Below are positions 23,506 through 35,959 of a stretch of 64,000 nt of DNA, in pieces (the stretch's first letter is position 1; each line of letters begins with the position of its first letter). The stretch spans positions 62,001 through 126,000 of the forward strand of contig NW_026944383.1 of the NCBI RefSeq assembly GCF_033439725.1, given 5' to 3'. The position numbers and the translations under genes are program-made. This stretch comes from Neurospora tetraspora (lineage: Eukaryota > Ascomycota > Sordariomycetes > Sordariales > Sordariaceae). The notes under the pieces were generated by a model. The model saw only the letters and a program-made list of their open reading frames with translations. It did no database searches and had not been told where the DNA came from.

Positions 23506-24782
23506 TGAGAGCCCATGAGTTCCTTGGAAGGAAGGAGCGGGAGGTCTGGTATATGTACCGGGTAATAATTGGGTATGAGTTGGGAGGGGTAGTATGGCCG
23601 TCGCGATATTACAATGGCTCGTAGTTGGCTTGTAGAGTGGTGGTTCACTTACTTCACACTCACTCGGACTAGACTGGTGTTCTGAATGCAGCATCGTGGA
23701 CGCTTCTCCTTGCATAAACTTGAAGTCTAGGCTACTTCATCAAGAACATATCTACAAAAAGGTGGGCCATCTTCAGACCTTCACTACTGCTGTTGAGCTA
23801 GCGACGAGAGGCGGTGGAATCACATCTATGTCGTGTCTTTGAACTGAATGACTAAGGAACAGAAAGGAACATCACCGTTCATGTCTGCGAGTGTGAAAGG
23901 GTTGTAACTTGCGCACAAAGTGGCTAATACTTTATTCGTCCAGGTATAAATAAAGCTAAGGAAGCTTCCTGGAAAGAAACATCCAGAAGTGATACCAAAA
24001 AGACAAAACGCACGAAATACCATCTTTTGCCACACAAGTGGCATCAACATTGAGGTGAAGAGCAATACCTAAACCAAGCAAACTGATATTGTTTCAGTAA
24101 CCTACAAAGAAACAAAGCAGTCATCAAAAGCATTAAAAAGCAAGTACCTTTGCTCAGAACCCTGAATGTACTACTGCCAATCGTCTCCTTGATCTTCGAG
24201 ACATAAAACTCCCGGTATAACCCATTTAGACCAACAGCAGTACTCATGCCAAAATAGCTTTCAAACTTGTCCTGTACTACCGTGAAAAAAAGCAACCCCC
24301 AAAGCGACCGAGTGCAAAGAAATCCAATGATGAAAAGCACGAATGAAACAATAGCATGACGAAGACGCGCCTGATAAACATCCCCAGAAAACTCCTAGAA
24401 AGCGCCCCCTGTTACTCCATGTGGTGAATGCGTGTGTGAGAGAAGCCTCGTGGTGAGATATGCAAGGCTGTGCGGAACAGAGCGTCCGATGGGTATCCTG
24501 AGAGAAAGTAAAGAAGTGAAGTATATCGCCTGGGGAGCGTCCGGCGACGCGGCCATCATACGCTGCGCTAAGAAATCGATGAATACTTCTGCCCGAATGA
24601 TGGATGTGAAATCAAAACCCTTACCGTTATGAAAATTTCCGTATGTATTCGATCCAATTGAGCGTTGGTGTCAACCTTATAAAAGCTTCCCCGCATGACG
24701 CCGAGTTTGTGCAGTCCTAGAAAGGGGTTGAAATGGGAAGGCGACTATCGGGCCTGATCGCCAACTGAGAGTCTGAGTGTGT

Positions 24783-26383
24783 TTACCTAATATCAAGTTG
24801 GAACGGCTTGAAACGGCCCCCTATCGTAGCGCAGTTCGGACACTTCCGACGGGCTCCTTGCTCAAGCATCAGAACATCGACGCATGCCCGGCACAAGCCG
24901 CATATGCATTCGGTGCACGCATAAGACTCCCGAAGCAAAGATACTTCCCGGCACGCAGCGCAGTAAATTTGCGTATTTTGCGAAGAGTAGCTCGGAGATG
25001 AATCCGACAGTCCCCGGGATCCGATATGGAAGTTCTCTCCGCTTTCGCCACTCTCGACCGATGGGAAGGCATCCGTAGCCTCAGGATTGTACGATGGCGG
25101 AGTGAGCGCCTGCTGCAGCGGCGATGCTTGATAACTTGTATAGTTGTGGTGCTGCTGGAGAGGAGGCAAAGATGATCGATGAATCGATACAGGTGAACGG
25201 GGAATCTGACTGGTCAGATGTGGATTGAATTTTGAAGGGCCTTGCGAACTCACTGGTGTCCTATCCTCGTCTATGTCTTCCGTTGCTGAAGTGGCTGCAT
25301 CGATAAGATCCTCCCAGCGCTTTCCAAAATCGGCCGAAGGCTCGGCGGATAAGGCTTTCCTGTCGCTGCCTCCGGGTCGCAGAAGCTCGTGCTGGCTATC
25401 ATTTTGTAGCCGACGAAGCCATTCAGATGTAGCACCTTTGGATCTCTTGCTTTGGTGGCCTCGTTTGGATATCGACTGCCTTCGAGTGCGAGTGGGGCCT
25501 AATGTCCGATGCAGTGGCGGAAGAGTTGATGATCGGCCAGGGGGCGAGTTTGATAAGATTGAAGGTAAAATTTCTCTTGGTCTTCCCGAGTCATAACCGG
25601 AGTAAGGTGCGCTCGTCACATCGGCGTTTGTGAGGTGTATTGGGGGCAACTCAATCGATGACCTCGGCCTTCTCTTCCCTTCGTGATCCGAATGCCAGTC
25701 CTGTGGCACAAGATATCGTTTAGCACAACGAAAACGACTTGGAAAGAGACAGCCTGATACAAAAGTGAAACCCAGATCATCCAACTTACATTATCTGATT
25801 CCCAGCCTTGCTCCATTTTGTGGTTGTGTAGCTGTGCAAGGGCGGCTGCAGCAGGGAGCAGTGCAGCTCCTGTATACTGCTCCTCGCCATTTCGAGGTGT
25901 CCCTGGAGCACTCGAGCCGTCTCTGTGATAAGCATGCGAAAGTCCCTTAGCCTGACCTGCATGCGTAGAAGGGCCTGAAGTTGGCTGGTTTTGAGGTCGT
26001 TCGTTTGGTTGCGTCTTGATCATAAGCAAGAAGCTCTCCTCGGTGGCAGGGAGCTTGGAGATGTAGTGCTCCGGGTGTGCTCGACGAATGTGCTCCTGCA
26101 TAGAGCGATATCTCTTCTCCTAGATGTCATGATACCCATTAGCTGATCCTATCTGTGACATGGCAGGTGCAACGATAGTGACCGAAAGGGCTGTAAGTGA
26201 CGGCTGATGTGTTGATTGACAGCGGTGTAGGCGGTGTAAGCTAGGATAGGCTGAAGGTGAGCAACTTACACCTATGCAGCGCTTGCGACAACTTGAGCCA
26301 TCTTGGTTGCGCAACGGACACACAACCTCATTATTGGCGTCGGTGATCGAGAACGAAGAAGTGAGGGATGTCCTAGGCGGCAT
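24783..26383 (-). CDS. Conserved fungal protein, zinc-finger-like N-terminus and RING-like C-terminus
   Basis: Model: complement(24783..25700, 25790..26119, 26270..26383), 1362 nt and 453 residues; both introns have GTAAGT donors and are phase 0. The N-terminus MPPRTSLTSSFSITDANNEV leads into C-P-L-x6-S-C-x3-C and the segment EKRYRSMQEHIRRAHPEHY, a C2H2-like arrangement with His pairs. I recall this N-terminal block as widely conserved in filamentous ascomycetes. The middle is disordered (Ser, Pro, Gln, Arg), with SEWLRRLQNDSQ and WEDLIDAATSATED as more ordered helices. The C-terminal 60 residues hold CAAC, CTECICGLCRAC and CPNC, a RING-like zinc cluster ending FKPFQLDIR. A nuclear or ubiquitin-related role is possible, but I cannot name the function. 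Confidence 0.85.
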
Positions 26384-28861
26384 ATTGAATACCGTGGTAC
26401 CCCACCATACGATGTCGTCGAGAGTGGGTGTTTTGGAGGTCGGATAGATGAGCGATAACTGCTGATAAGGCTGATACGTATGTATCGCGGCGTATCGTAT
26501 CGTATTGTAGTAATGCTACTCAATCGGTGTTTTGGATTCGGAGTCTATGATGCGACTCTCTTTTGCAACTGTCGCCCACGGAATCGACGGTGATCTGGAT
26601 GGATTGCTCTCAGGTACTGATCATGGGAGCCAAAGGATTCAAGCTATGGGTCGTTGTAGGTGTGTAACAAGAAGATGTTCGAGGAAAGGTGGGAGACGGT
26701 GAGGTGTGGTGGCGGCGGTGGTTGTAAGAGCCTTTAACAATAAAGGAATGAAACCAAAGCAGGGCAGCGGGATCGACTCGAATGGATGGGCACGGGATGG
26801 GGGCTAGCAGCAACCGCCGTCCATATAACGAGAACAGAAACCCAGGTCCGGTATGGAAAGGGTATGGAAACGACTCAATCCTGACATGCAGCTGTGGATT
26901 GAAGGGATGGGGGGTGTGCGAAAAGGACCAGGAGGTAGGTATCTCGAGCTCCAGGTTTGGTCAGGTAAGGGTATGCGTGTATGAGAGATGGGACGAGTCT
27001 GATATGGGAGGGTAAAGAGGCTTGAGAGGCCAATGGGGGCAACAAGGAAGAAGCACTGAAGGGTACTTGTTAGGTTTGACCGGAAGCAGCCCACATCCCA
27101 TTCGCACCTATCTTGGGGATACCTTTGCTTGTCGCTACCGCAAAGCTGTCGAGGGTATCTTGACTATGTAATCGAGATGGGGTCTCAGACGGAGGAAACG
27201 GGGAGACGGGGCAACAAGAGAACAATGGAGCACCTGGACGCTTTCCTATCAGGAAACGGTGGTGTATGTACTGTAGCTGCGGTACCTGCTTGGTCCTGTT
27301 CTCACCAAACGCTATACCGCCAGCTACCGACCTCACCGATACCCCAAATCCGATGCCCAGTTGGCAACTGAGAAAGACGGGGCAGCCAGCGGGCGCCTCG
27401 CTCCGTTGTCATTGTCCTACTGCCAAAGTGTGCCGCAGCGGGATCGCCCCCGATGGCTCACCTTGATACCAAGCACCCCATCGAGTCTATTGAGTTCCAA
27501 GTGGAAGAGTCCCGATGTATTGTAATGCTCAAAATGCTGTAACGATAAGTGGGAGATGGCCGGGATAGCCATAGAGTCGAAAGGAAAAGGGACATGGAGT
27601 GCCCGCTTTGGCATGTCGTCAGGGACAACAGGGGCAAGGGGGAGAGGGGGGACAGAAGAAAGCGTCAGCGGGCACTTGCTCGACTGGACGGGGGACAAAG
27701 GGGACCAATGACCTAGGCCAGACTCGAGCTGGAGTGGGGCTTTCAGGTGCCGCCTCGACCAGTTGGGGGACTTGAACGATCATGGCGAACCTCCTGTTTG
27801 TGACCTCCAGCCCACGTTGGCAATGTTGGATGGGCATCCGGCGTTTCCTAGCGACTTGAAGCTGCCTTTAGTGCCACGGGTGCCTGGCTGAGCGCCCAAA
27901 TGCTGTGTCAGGACTGGCTCGACAGTCCCTGATTTCCCAGCGGCCAGAACGGGCTGAAAGGCTCGCAAGACGGTACATCGCAGGTAGATTCAAGCATCCG
28001 AACTTCAGCCAGCAAGTAACTCCCTGGCCGATTAAACGTGAGCTCGTAGCAGGAAACAATGCTACCGTACCTTAAGCTGCCTTATAAGGGGTCTGCGCTG
28101 AGTCAGTGACTATAGCCGTTTCCCACCCACACGGAGCTGTCGAAGTAGTGACTGATAGCGCCTGGCCGACGGGATGTTGCGAACTGCCTTGGCCGCCATG
28201 AAAGCAGATGGCCGCAGCGGTGGCTATGTATGGCGCTGATATGCGCTGGAAAGGTGATGGAGTGATGTCGCTGGAACTGGGTGAGGAATGGCCTGCCAGT
28301 CGATGGCTGGGGCATGTCTCGAGTTGCTTGACTCGATTGAGCGTCGGATGGGCAGAGTCCCGGTCGAGGGAGGGGGGTATCTGGGGGTGTCTGTCAGAAG
28401 CATTGCCAGAAGGGGAATCGGTCAATCGGGAGGGACAGTTGGCGATGATTGGGCGCCGGGTTCTGGATGGAGTAGATGGAGCTGATGGAGCAACCGGAGC
28501 TGGGGGTAGCTGGGACCTCGAGCTTCCCTTGCTCGTCAATGCTGTTCCATTCCTTCCATGTCTGTCGACAACAAGAGCATTGACCCGGGGGTGAGGTCAA
28601 GCCACTCCTCAGAGCTTTGAAAGTATGAAGACCTCAAGTGTCATTCGGAGCCCATGATAAGCACCTCTCAATTTGAACTGATGTATTGAATTTGGCCGAA
28701 TGAGTTTAAAGAGTGGAAAAGTTCAAGTTCGCTGCAGGACTTCCACCTCCGAGCAGAAGTCGAACAGATTTTCAGTTTGACACGGATGGTCCAAGCAGCG
28801 AGAAGCTGCACGCACCTGCACTTTCCACTGCTCTTGCCTGAAGCTGGAGCAATTGAGGGGT
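26384..28861. other. Gene-free region upstream of the RING-like gene
   Basis: About 2.5 kb of GC-normal DNA between a start codon and the inverted 47-bp sequence at the edge of the AT-rich block. Open frames on both strands (for example 28072-28539 minus, 28208-28594 plus) overlap each other and show no domain. It includes the likely promoter of the RING-like gene and then unassigned sequence. Confidence 0.5.
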
Positions 28862-28908
28862 GGATCGATCGGTATCGATTATTAGGGCTATATAAAAGGG
28901 ACGTACCT
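28862..28908 (+). repeat. 47-bp edge sequence, left copy (inverted partner at 37372-37418)
   Basis: This begins GGATCGATCGG, includes TTAGGGCTATATAAAAGG, which is TATA-like, and ends ACGTACCT. It matches the reverse complement of 37372-37418 at 41 of 47 positions by my count; four of the six differences are C/T or G/A type. It sits about 140 bp outside the start of the AT-rich block and reads toward it. Confidence 0.85.
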
Positions 28909-28914
28909 CCTGGG

Positions 28915-29040
28915 CCCACCTGGGCCCGCCCGCGCAAGCGCGGGCGAGACCCATACGCGACCTACGCGCGCGTGGCTCAACGTGGCGCGCACCGTGGCTC
29001 AACGTGGCGCGCACCGTGGCGCGCGCTGTGGCGTGTGAGG
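28915..29040 (+). repeat. GC-rich boundary segment: hairpin and 22-bp tandem repeat
   Basis: A very GC-rich stretch next to the AT-rich block. It contains a hairpin with arms GCCCGCGC and GCGCGGGC around AA (28927-28944) and two adjacent copies of a unit that starts GTGGCTCAACGTGG and ends GCGCACC (about 28973-29016). GC content drops abruptly after 29040. Confidence 0.75.
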
Positions 29041-29854
29041 TTCGTATTGTATACATATTGTTCAAAACAGTCAAGATTCAAAAAATCGTTCTTTTTCATT
29101 TCTAGTAATATATTACACATGATTGTTACGCATAATTTATTCTAAGTTCGCGTCTTTAAAATTTTTCATATTATATACGCGTTGTAAATAACAGTATTGA
29201 AAATTTTGGAAAGAAGAGAGGGGAAGGGAGTAAATAAATAAAAGAAATAACTATCTTTATTAACGGTCTTATAACTTAGTAATAAATGTATTGGTATTAT
29301 ACTATTGAGGTGGTTAATTCGATTTTTATTATTACTGTTTTTTTTTGGGTAGGTAAAGTTTTACCTTGGGAATTTCTTTTTCTAAATTAAAATAAAACAA
29401 ATAAATATTTTCCTCTTCCAGTGGTAGGAAAAAAATTCAATGAAAAATATTTTTAGATTCTTTATAATTATAATATCATTTAAATTATATAGGGTAGTTT
29501 AATTATATATTTTATTGGGTTTAAAACTTAAAATAACGGTTTTAAAATAAGAAAGTTAAAAATGAAAAAGAATATTTGAAATCTTGAAAGAAAAAAACTA
29601 TAAGGTTATTAAAATAATAGATAAAAATTAATAAATATTTATTTTTTTATATATTATAATAAAGTAAATAACATTTAGTTTATTATATTTCCATTTTACT
29701 ATTATTTTACTTAATATAATACGTATAATTATAAAATAATTTATAAATTATTAATTTCTCTTTTATATTGGAATTTAATACTTTTATTCTTTATTTATTT
29801 ATTATTTTATTATTATATTACTTTACTACTTTATTAATTTCTTTATTTAATCAA

Positions 29855-30393
29855 CTACTTTATTACCTTATTTATATATTGGCCGCGGCAGCTAATTTGG
29901 TTAGGGGAAGGTAGTTTACCTACCCGACATTTAAATCGATTACTTTATTACTTTATTTATATATTGGCCGCCGCAGCTAATTTAGTTGGGGGAAGGTGGT
30001 TTATTTACCCAGTATTTAAATTAATTATTTTATTATTGGCCGCGGCGGCCAATTCAATTAGGGGGAGGTAGCTTACTTACCCGGCACTTAAATCGATTAT
30101 TTTATTATTAGCCGCAGCAGCCAATTTGGTTAGAGGAAGGTGGTTTACTTACTCGGTATTTAAATTGACAACCTTTATTTTATTTATATATTAGCCGCGG
30201 CGGCTAATTTAATTGCAGGAAGGTAGTTTATTTACCCAGTATTTAAATCGATTACTTTATTACTTTATTTATATATTAGCCGCGGCGGCCAATTTAATTG
30301 GGTGAAGGTAATTTATTTACCCAGTATTTAAATTATTTATTTTATTACTTTATTTATATATTAGCCGCGGCAGTTAATTTAATTGGGGGAAAT
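29855..30393 (+). repeat. Tandem repeat A, about seven units of 72-85 bp
   Basis: Each unit has a TTTATTACTTTATTTATATA-like lead, then GGCCGCGGC or AGCCGCGGC followed by AGCTAATTT, a GGGGAAGGTAG stretch, TTTACCTACCC and ATTTAAATCGATT. The CCGC-GG core is kept in most units despite the AT-rich surroundings; some units are shorter because they lack part of the lead. Confidence 0.85.
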
Positions 30394-30639
30394 TAATATA
30401 AAAGTGCGACGGGGGAGTTGAGTTTGGTAGCCGTAAATCGACTTTTAAAATTTCTTATGTAAATAAATTTTATGAAAATTCGAAAGTTGCGATTTAGACC
30501 GTCGGGTTGTATTTTCCCTAAATTAACAGTCGTAGGGTATATAATAAGGGAGGGTAAAAGCAATCGGCTAAAGTAAAAACAATTAGCCAAAGTAGGAACG
30601 ATTAATTAAAATAGGTAAGAAGAATTAACTATATATAGG

Positions 30640-31140
30640 GTCGTTTATAAGGTCGCTTATAAAGTTTAATTAGAAAGTTATATACTATAAGGTATTATAC
30701 ACGATTGTATATAAGGGCGCTTAAAAGGTTTAATTAGAAGGTTATACGCTATAGGTAATATATACAATTATATATAGGGGCGCTTAAAAGGTTTAATTAG
30801 AGGGTTATATATTATAAGTAGCATATACGATTATATATAAGGGCGTTTAGAAAGTTTAATTAGAGAGTTATACGCTATAGGTAATGTATGCGATTATATA
30901 TGGGAGCGTTTAGAAGGTTCAATTAGAGGTTATATACTATAGGATCCTATATAACTATATATAAAAGCGTTTAGAAAGTTCAATTAGAGGGTTATATACT
31001 ATAGGATCTTATACGACTGTATATAGAGGCGCTTAGAAGGTTAATTAGAGGGTTATATACTATAGGGTAGCGTATACAATTATATATAGGGGCGCTTAGA
31101 AGGTTCAATTAGAAGGTTATATATTATAAGGCTATTTAAG
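30640..31140 (+). repeat. Tandem repeat B, about eight units of 61-65 bp
   Basis: Units contain GGGCGCTTAGAAGGTT (with G/A variation), CAATTAGAGGGTTATATAC, TATAGG and a TATACGATTATATATA segment. The differences between units are mostly transitions, as expected from RIP acting on a tandem array. Confidence 0.85.
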
Positions 31141-32454
31141 GGTTTTATTAGAGGGTTAAATTCTATAAAGCCGTTATGGGAGAGCTATTTAGGTATTTTT
31201 AGGTACTTTTCCGTAGGGTAAATTATAGGATTTATATAATAATGGGTTTAAATTTATAATAGTTGGCTTCCGGTTCTAATTAATAATTATAAATAAAAGT
31301 TTATAATTTATTTTTAACCTTCTTCATAAATTTAAGTTCTTATTCTACGCTTTTTTCCACGGGAGGGTTATTAGGACGTAGCTTTAATATGTTCCTACGG
31401 ATTTTTTATTTGTAAAAAGGTTATTGGGACGTAGTCTTAATACCTTTCCGCGGTTCTATAATTTTTCTATAGCTTTTATTAAGTATAGAAATATATATAA
31501 TTATATTAGGGATTAAAGTGTAAATTGCCCTCGGATTAGTATTCGTACTTTCGTACTAGGCGTAGGAAGGACGTTTTTGGGTTTTCCCTTTTATAAGAAA
31601 ATTAATTTAAATCGAAGATTTATAATTCTACTGTAAATTACTTTAATATTATTCTTCGAACGGTATTTAGGAAGATTTTATAATAAGTTTTATCTTTAAA
31701 ACTAATAATATTAATTACATTTATCGATAGGCTATTACTTTAATAATAGCCTGTAAATATATTTTAGAAAGGTATTACTCTATAGATAGTATTTGGGAGG
31801 ATTTTAGGTTAAATACTAATAGATAGGCTATATTTATAATATTAGTATTATTAATTAGATTTATTAATAAATTGTATAGGTATTGGGGAGGTAAGGAAAG
31901 CGGAATTGGATTACCTTTAGGTTATATATTTGGGCCGCTAGTAGGATAAATTTAATATTAATAGCCGTTATAACTTTAATCTCGTTTATAATTAAATTAT
32001 ATAATAGGGATATTTGGGAGTATTCGTATTTAATAATAAGAAGTAAAATTCTTAGATTTATCAAAGATTAATAATTGTAAAAGTATTTGTTAAGGATGTT
32101 TTTATTAATAAAGAACGAAGATTTAAATTTCCTAGAATGTTTAAGTCCTATTTTAGAAAAGGGAAGGAGAATAAATCGAATTTGGAAATAATAATTAAAT
32201 CTTTACCTTATCGATTGTCTAACGTAGGAAGGTAACTTATAAAGGAAATTTTAATTTTAATTTTTATAATAGTATAACGAATAGTTTCCTACGGTCTACT
32301 TAGGATAGTAATATTATATATATTACGTCCCCCCTTAGCCCTATTCCAAATTTGTTTAATTAGTATTTAAAAAGAATAATTCTAATATTAAAGAGTACCC
32401 TATAAGTATTAGTAGTTTAAACTGGCCTATCGAGCGAATAATTGAATTATTATT

Positions 32455-32660
32455 AGTAATTTTGGTCGTTTCGGACCTAGCCCAGCTAATAGGTTAGGCT
32501 AGGGTTGGAATAGCTAATTTAATTAAAATATTTTAGCCGTTTCGGACCCGGCCCGGTTGACGGGTTAGGTAGGGATTAGAATAATTAATTTAATTTTAGA
32601 ACTTTAATAATTCTAGACCCGGCCTAATTAACGGGCTAGGTAGGGATTAGAGCCCTTTAG
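32455..32660 (+). repeat. Tandem repeat C, three units of about 70 bp
   Basis: Three successive units share a TTCGGACCCGGCCC-like core, an ACGGGTTAGGTAGGGATTAGA segment (or its GGTTAGGCTAGGGTTGGAATA variant) and a TAATTTAATT spacer. The GC-rich cores stand out from the surrounding DNA. Confidence 0.75.
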
Positions 32661-32944
32661 GATCTGAATATAGAATTAAACCCTTAATTAACTTTATAAA
32701 TTTACTTTATTACTTTAATTAATATTTATATCTTCTAAAATACATTTAACCCTTAATTAAATTTAAATTTACTTTATTACTTAATTCATACTTATATCTT
32801 TTAAAATAAATTTAACCTTTATATATATTATTCTTCTAAATTTATCTTAAGTTTTAACTCGTTAGAGATTTTTACTAGGATAAAGTAGTAGTTTTTTAAA
32901 TAAAAGACGTATTCTAACCACTACGTTTTACTCTATTTAAAGAA

Positions 32945-33160
32945 TTTCGAACCGTGTAGGAAGTTTTTTTCCCTACGCTATTAGGCTAGTAGTTTATAGG
33001 TTATTATTTAAAAGCGTAGGAAAAAAATTAGGTTAATTTAGAATTAATAGTTTTATTTAACCCTTCCTCTACACTATTGGGTTAGTAATTTATAAATTAC
33101 TATTTAAAGGCGTAGGAGATAAAAACGAAATTAATTTAGGGCTTAAGGGTTCTATTTAGC
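32945..33160 (+). repeat. Two related imperfect-palindrome units
   Basis: Two units spaced about 115 bp apart each carry a C-C-TACGCT or CTACACT left arm, a TAGTAATTTATAAATTACTA-like palindromic centre and a GCGTAGGA right arm. They look like two copies of one small inverted-repeat sequence altered by transitions. Confidence 0.55.
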
Positions 33161-33454
33161 CTTATGAAAATAGGCGTATATAAAGGATAAAATTATTATA
33201 TAAATCGATAATAGAAGACTTTTTTAAGTAAGAAACGTAAGTGTATAGTTTTTTTTCTACTATTATTCTATAGTTACGTTTTTAATTTAAAGAAATCTTC
33301 TATTATCGCTCTACGCTTTCTTTTTTACTTTTTAAAATCCGGGTAAATTAGAATCTATAGGTAGAACGGGTATATAAAGTAGGTTTTTAATACATTTTTC
33401 TATAATTTATTAGTATACATAATAATGCGGCTAATTTTATTCTAACATTAATTT

Positions 33455-33540
33455 ATAATTAGGTATGTAAATGAATATTTAGGTAATACCCTAATAAATT
33501 AGTAAGCTACCGGTTCGAACCCGGTACGGATTACTTTTTT
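33455..33540 (+). pseudogene. tRNA-like relic with intact T arm and T-run
   Basis: At 33509-33525 ACCGG-TTCGAAC-CCGGT forms a perfect tRNA T arm and contains a consensus B box (GGTTCGAACCC). It is followed by seven bases and, shortly after, a run of T, like a Pol III terminator. Upstream, TTAGG and CCTAA could pair as an anticodon-like stem. The D arm and acceptor stem are not convincing, so this is probably a tRNA or tRNA-derived element damaged by RIP. Confidence 0.4.
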
Positions 33541-35959
33541 CCCTTTTTTTTTATTACTTTTTTCCCTTTTCTTTTTATATATATAACTTTTCAATTTTTT
33601 CTATCATTTATAATTAATTTTTTATATCGCATCACTTATTTCGAATACTATAACGAATATCATTGTGTACGCAATTCTCATTTTCTATATTATTCCTAGG
33701 GCGCCCCTCCTCCATTTATTTACTACTATATATTAAATTTTTTATATAATTTACGGCCCCTTACAATTATTTATATATAAATATTCTTAGCCTCTACCGT
33801 ACTTAATTTATATTAGAGATTTATAATAATTTATCAATTATAAAATTAAATTATTTATAGTTCTATAATTTCCTGTACGTTTTATTATTAAACGAAGGCT
33901 CTTTGTTTATTTCCCCCCCTTCCTTACCTTTATATTTCCCGAAATTCGTATAATTCGAAACTTTTTTATTATTATTCCTCTAACTAATAGGCTAAGCGGA
34001 CTTCTATTAGAGTTTAATAGTAGTTAATAAAGTAATAGTACTAAAGATACTTATATAGTAATTACTACTTTCTATAAAAATAGTATAAATAATTAACGGA
34101 TTCCTAATTAAAATATTCTTTATTGTCGGCTAGCCTTATAAAATATATATATATTATATTAATATTTTCGCCGGACTAATAAAAGTTTCTACCTTCCTTC
34201 GTTTTGCGTAAAATTAGCCTGTATACCGGCGTTAGAAATCGAACGAAGCTGGGGACAATATTTATTTTAAGATTATTCGAATATAAAAAGGATTTTATAC
34301 TTTAGTAGCGTAGTTAAAATACCCTCTATCGATATAAATAACGTATTTGAAAATACTAATGAAGGAAAATTATTATATAACCGCTTTATTCTAGTATTTT
34401 AAAGCGTTATAGTAACTTTTAAAGGGGTTGGGTATAAGAACCTTTATAGTATTAATTATTAGGAAATATGTATTAGAATAGGAACGGAACGCAATTTATT
34501 TATAAAAGGAGGAGAGAATATTCTTTAACTTAATTTATTTAAAACTATATCGTTAACTCTTAATTATTCTTAATATATATTCGATCTTTATTTAATACGT
34601 TTACTTTAGTTAAAGTAATAGATTCTAAATAGCTTACTTCTATCTTACGATATTTAAGCGTTCGAATTATATAATTTAAATAAATGTACTATATGTTAAT
34701 TAAAAACATCTTCTGTAAAATTCATTTTATATAGACGTAATAAAGTAAATACTTAATTTCCTAGCCGTTAAAAATATTCTATACTACCTTCTATTTTATA
34801 ACCGAATTGTTAATAAATATATATTAAAGTAATTATTTTTTAATACATTATTCCCTAACTTATTTACGGATTATTAATAATACTTTAGTAATAATATTAC
34901 CATTAATTTTTTAAATAAGAAAATAATTATATAATATTTAATAATATTATTTATCCTAAATAAATAGCGTATAGAGATATTAGTTAAATTAATTAATTTT
35001 GTAAGTAGTATCTATAAACGTTAAGTAGCCGTATTATTTTAAAATTTCGAACTATTTAAATAAAGTTTATAATATACCTGGTAATAATTTATTATTTAGT
35101 TTTCGGATAGTAGTAATAAATTCAACGCACTAAATACTTCCAATAATTGGGTCGGGGGGTTAAATATTTAAGAAATTTAATATTTCATTTATTTAAATAT
35201 CTTTAGTAAAATCCTTACTTATTCGTTACAAATTGGAGTATATAAATCGCTATAAACGGTTTACGTTAATAGCGATTTAATTTTATAAATTAACGCCTAC
35301 CCGTTTTATATAATTACTTTTCGAAATTAGGATTTCAGCTATTACTACCGCGTGATTAATTATAAATCATAGAGGGAAGGAGGCTACCAATAGCCTTATA
35401 GAGTAAAAATTTCCGAATACTGTTTGAAACCTTACTTTAATTTAAAAATTCTAAATTGTAGTAGTAACGTAAATTATTAATATTATTGGAATTATTCTTC
35501 AGTTAAATAACCGGTTAAAATAATATTAATCCGTTTAAGAAAGTAATTTTCTTAACGGTTTTATTATAGCTGATAAATAGATGTAATAGTTTCTTACGTT
35601 AGCCAATATTTCAATTCTTCCCTTTTTTTTTTACTCTTTTTGTATAATTAATAATATAAAGATTGGGTTACTAGTAAAGGAATAATTATTCTTTTAGCCT
35701 TTTTAAATACGTATTACTTTATAGAGGGCGTATAAATTATATTCAAAAAATTCTTATATTATACCTATTATTCCTTTATAAAAAAAGATATCCTTTTAAT
35801 ATAAAAAGAATTGTATTCGCCGTTCTAAAAGGTTTATAAGGATACAAAAAGGGTCTTAGGCTTTAGAAGGTAAAGTAAATAAAATAGCAGACTCTAATAA
35901 AATATATTAACTTAAACTTTTCTACGTATATTCAAATAAATAGGCTTCTTACCTCTATT

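Larger units (their letters stand above)
20776..24782. other. 4-kb region without a convincing gene
   Basis: The region lies between the start of the polyglutamine protein and the stop of the RING-like gene, both on the minus strand. It has several open frames of up to about 200 codons (for example 22243-22854 minus and 24044-24340 minus), but none shows a recognisable domain, convincing splice structure or consistent codon use. It does contain a 35-A tract at 20910 and a decayed tRNA-like sequence near 23430-23505. A long noncoding RNA or a small lineage-specific gene cannot be excluded. Confidence 0.45.
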
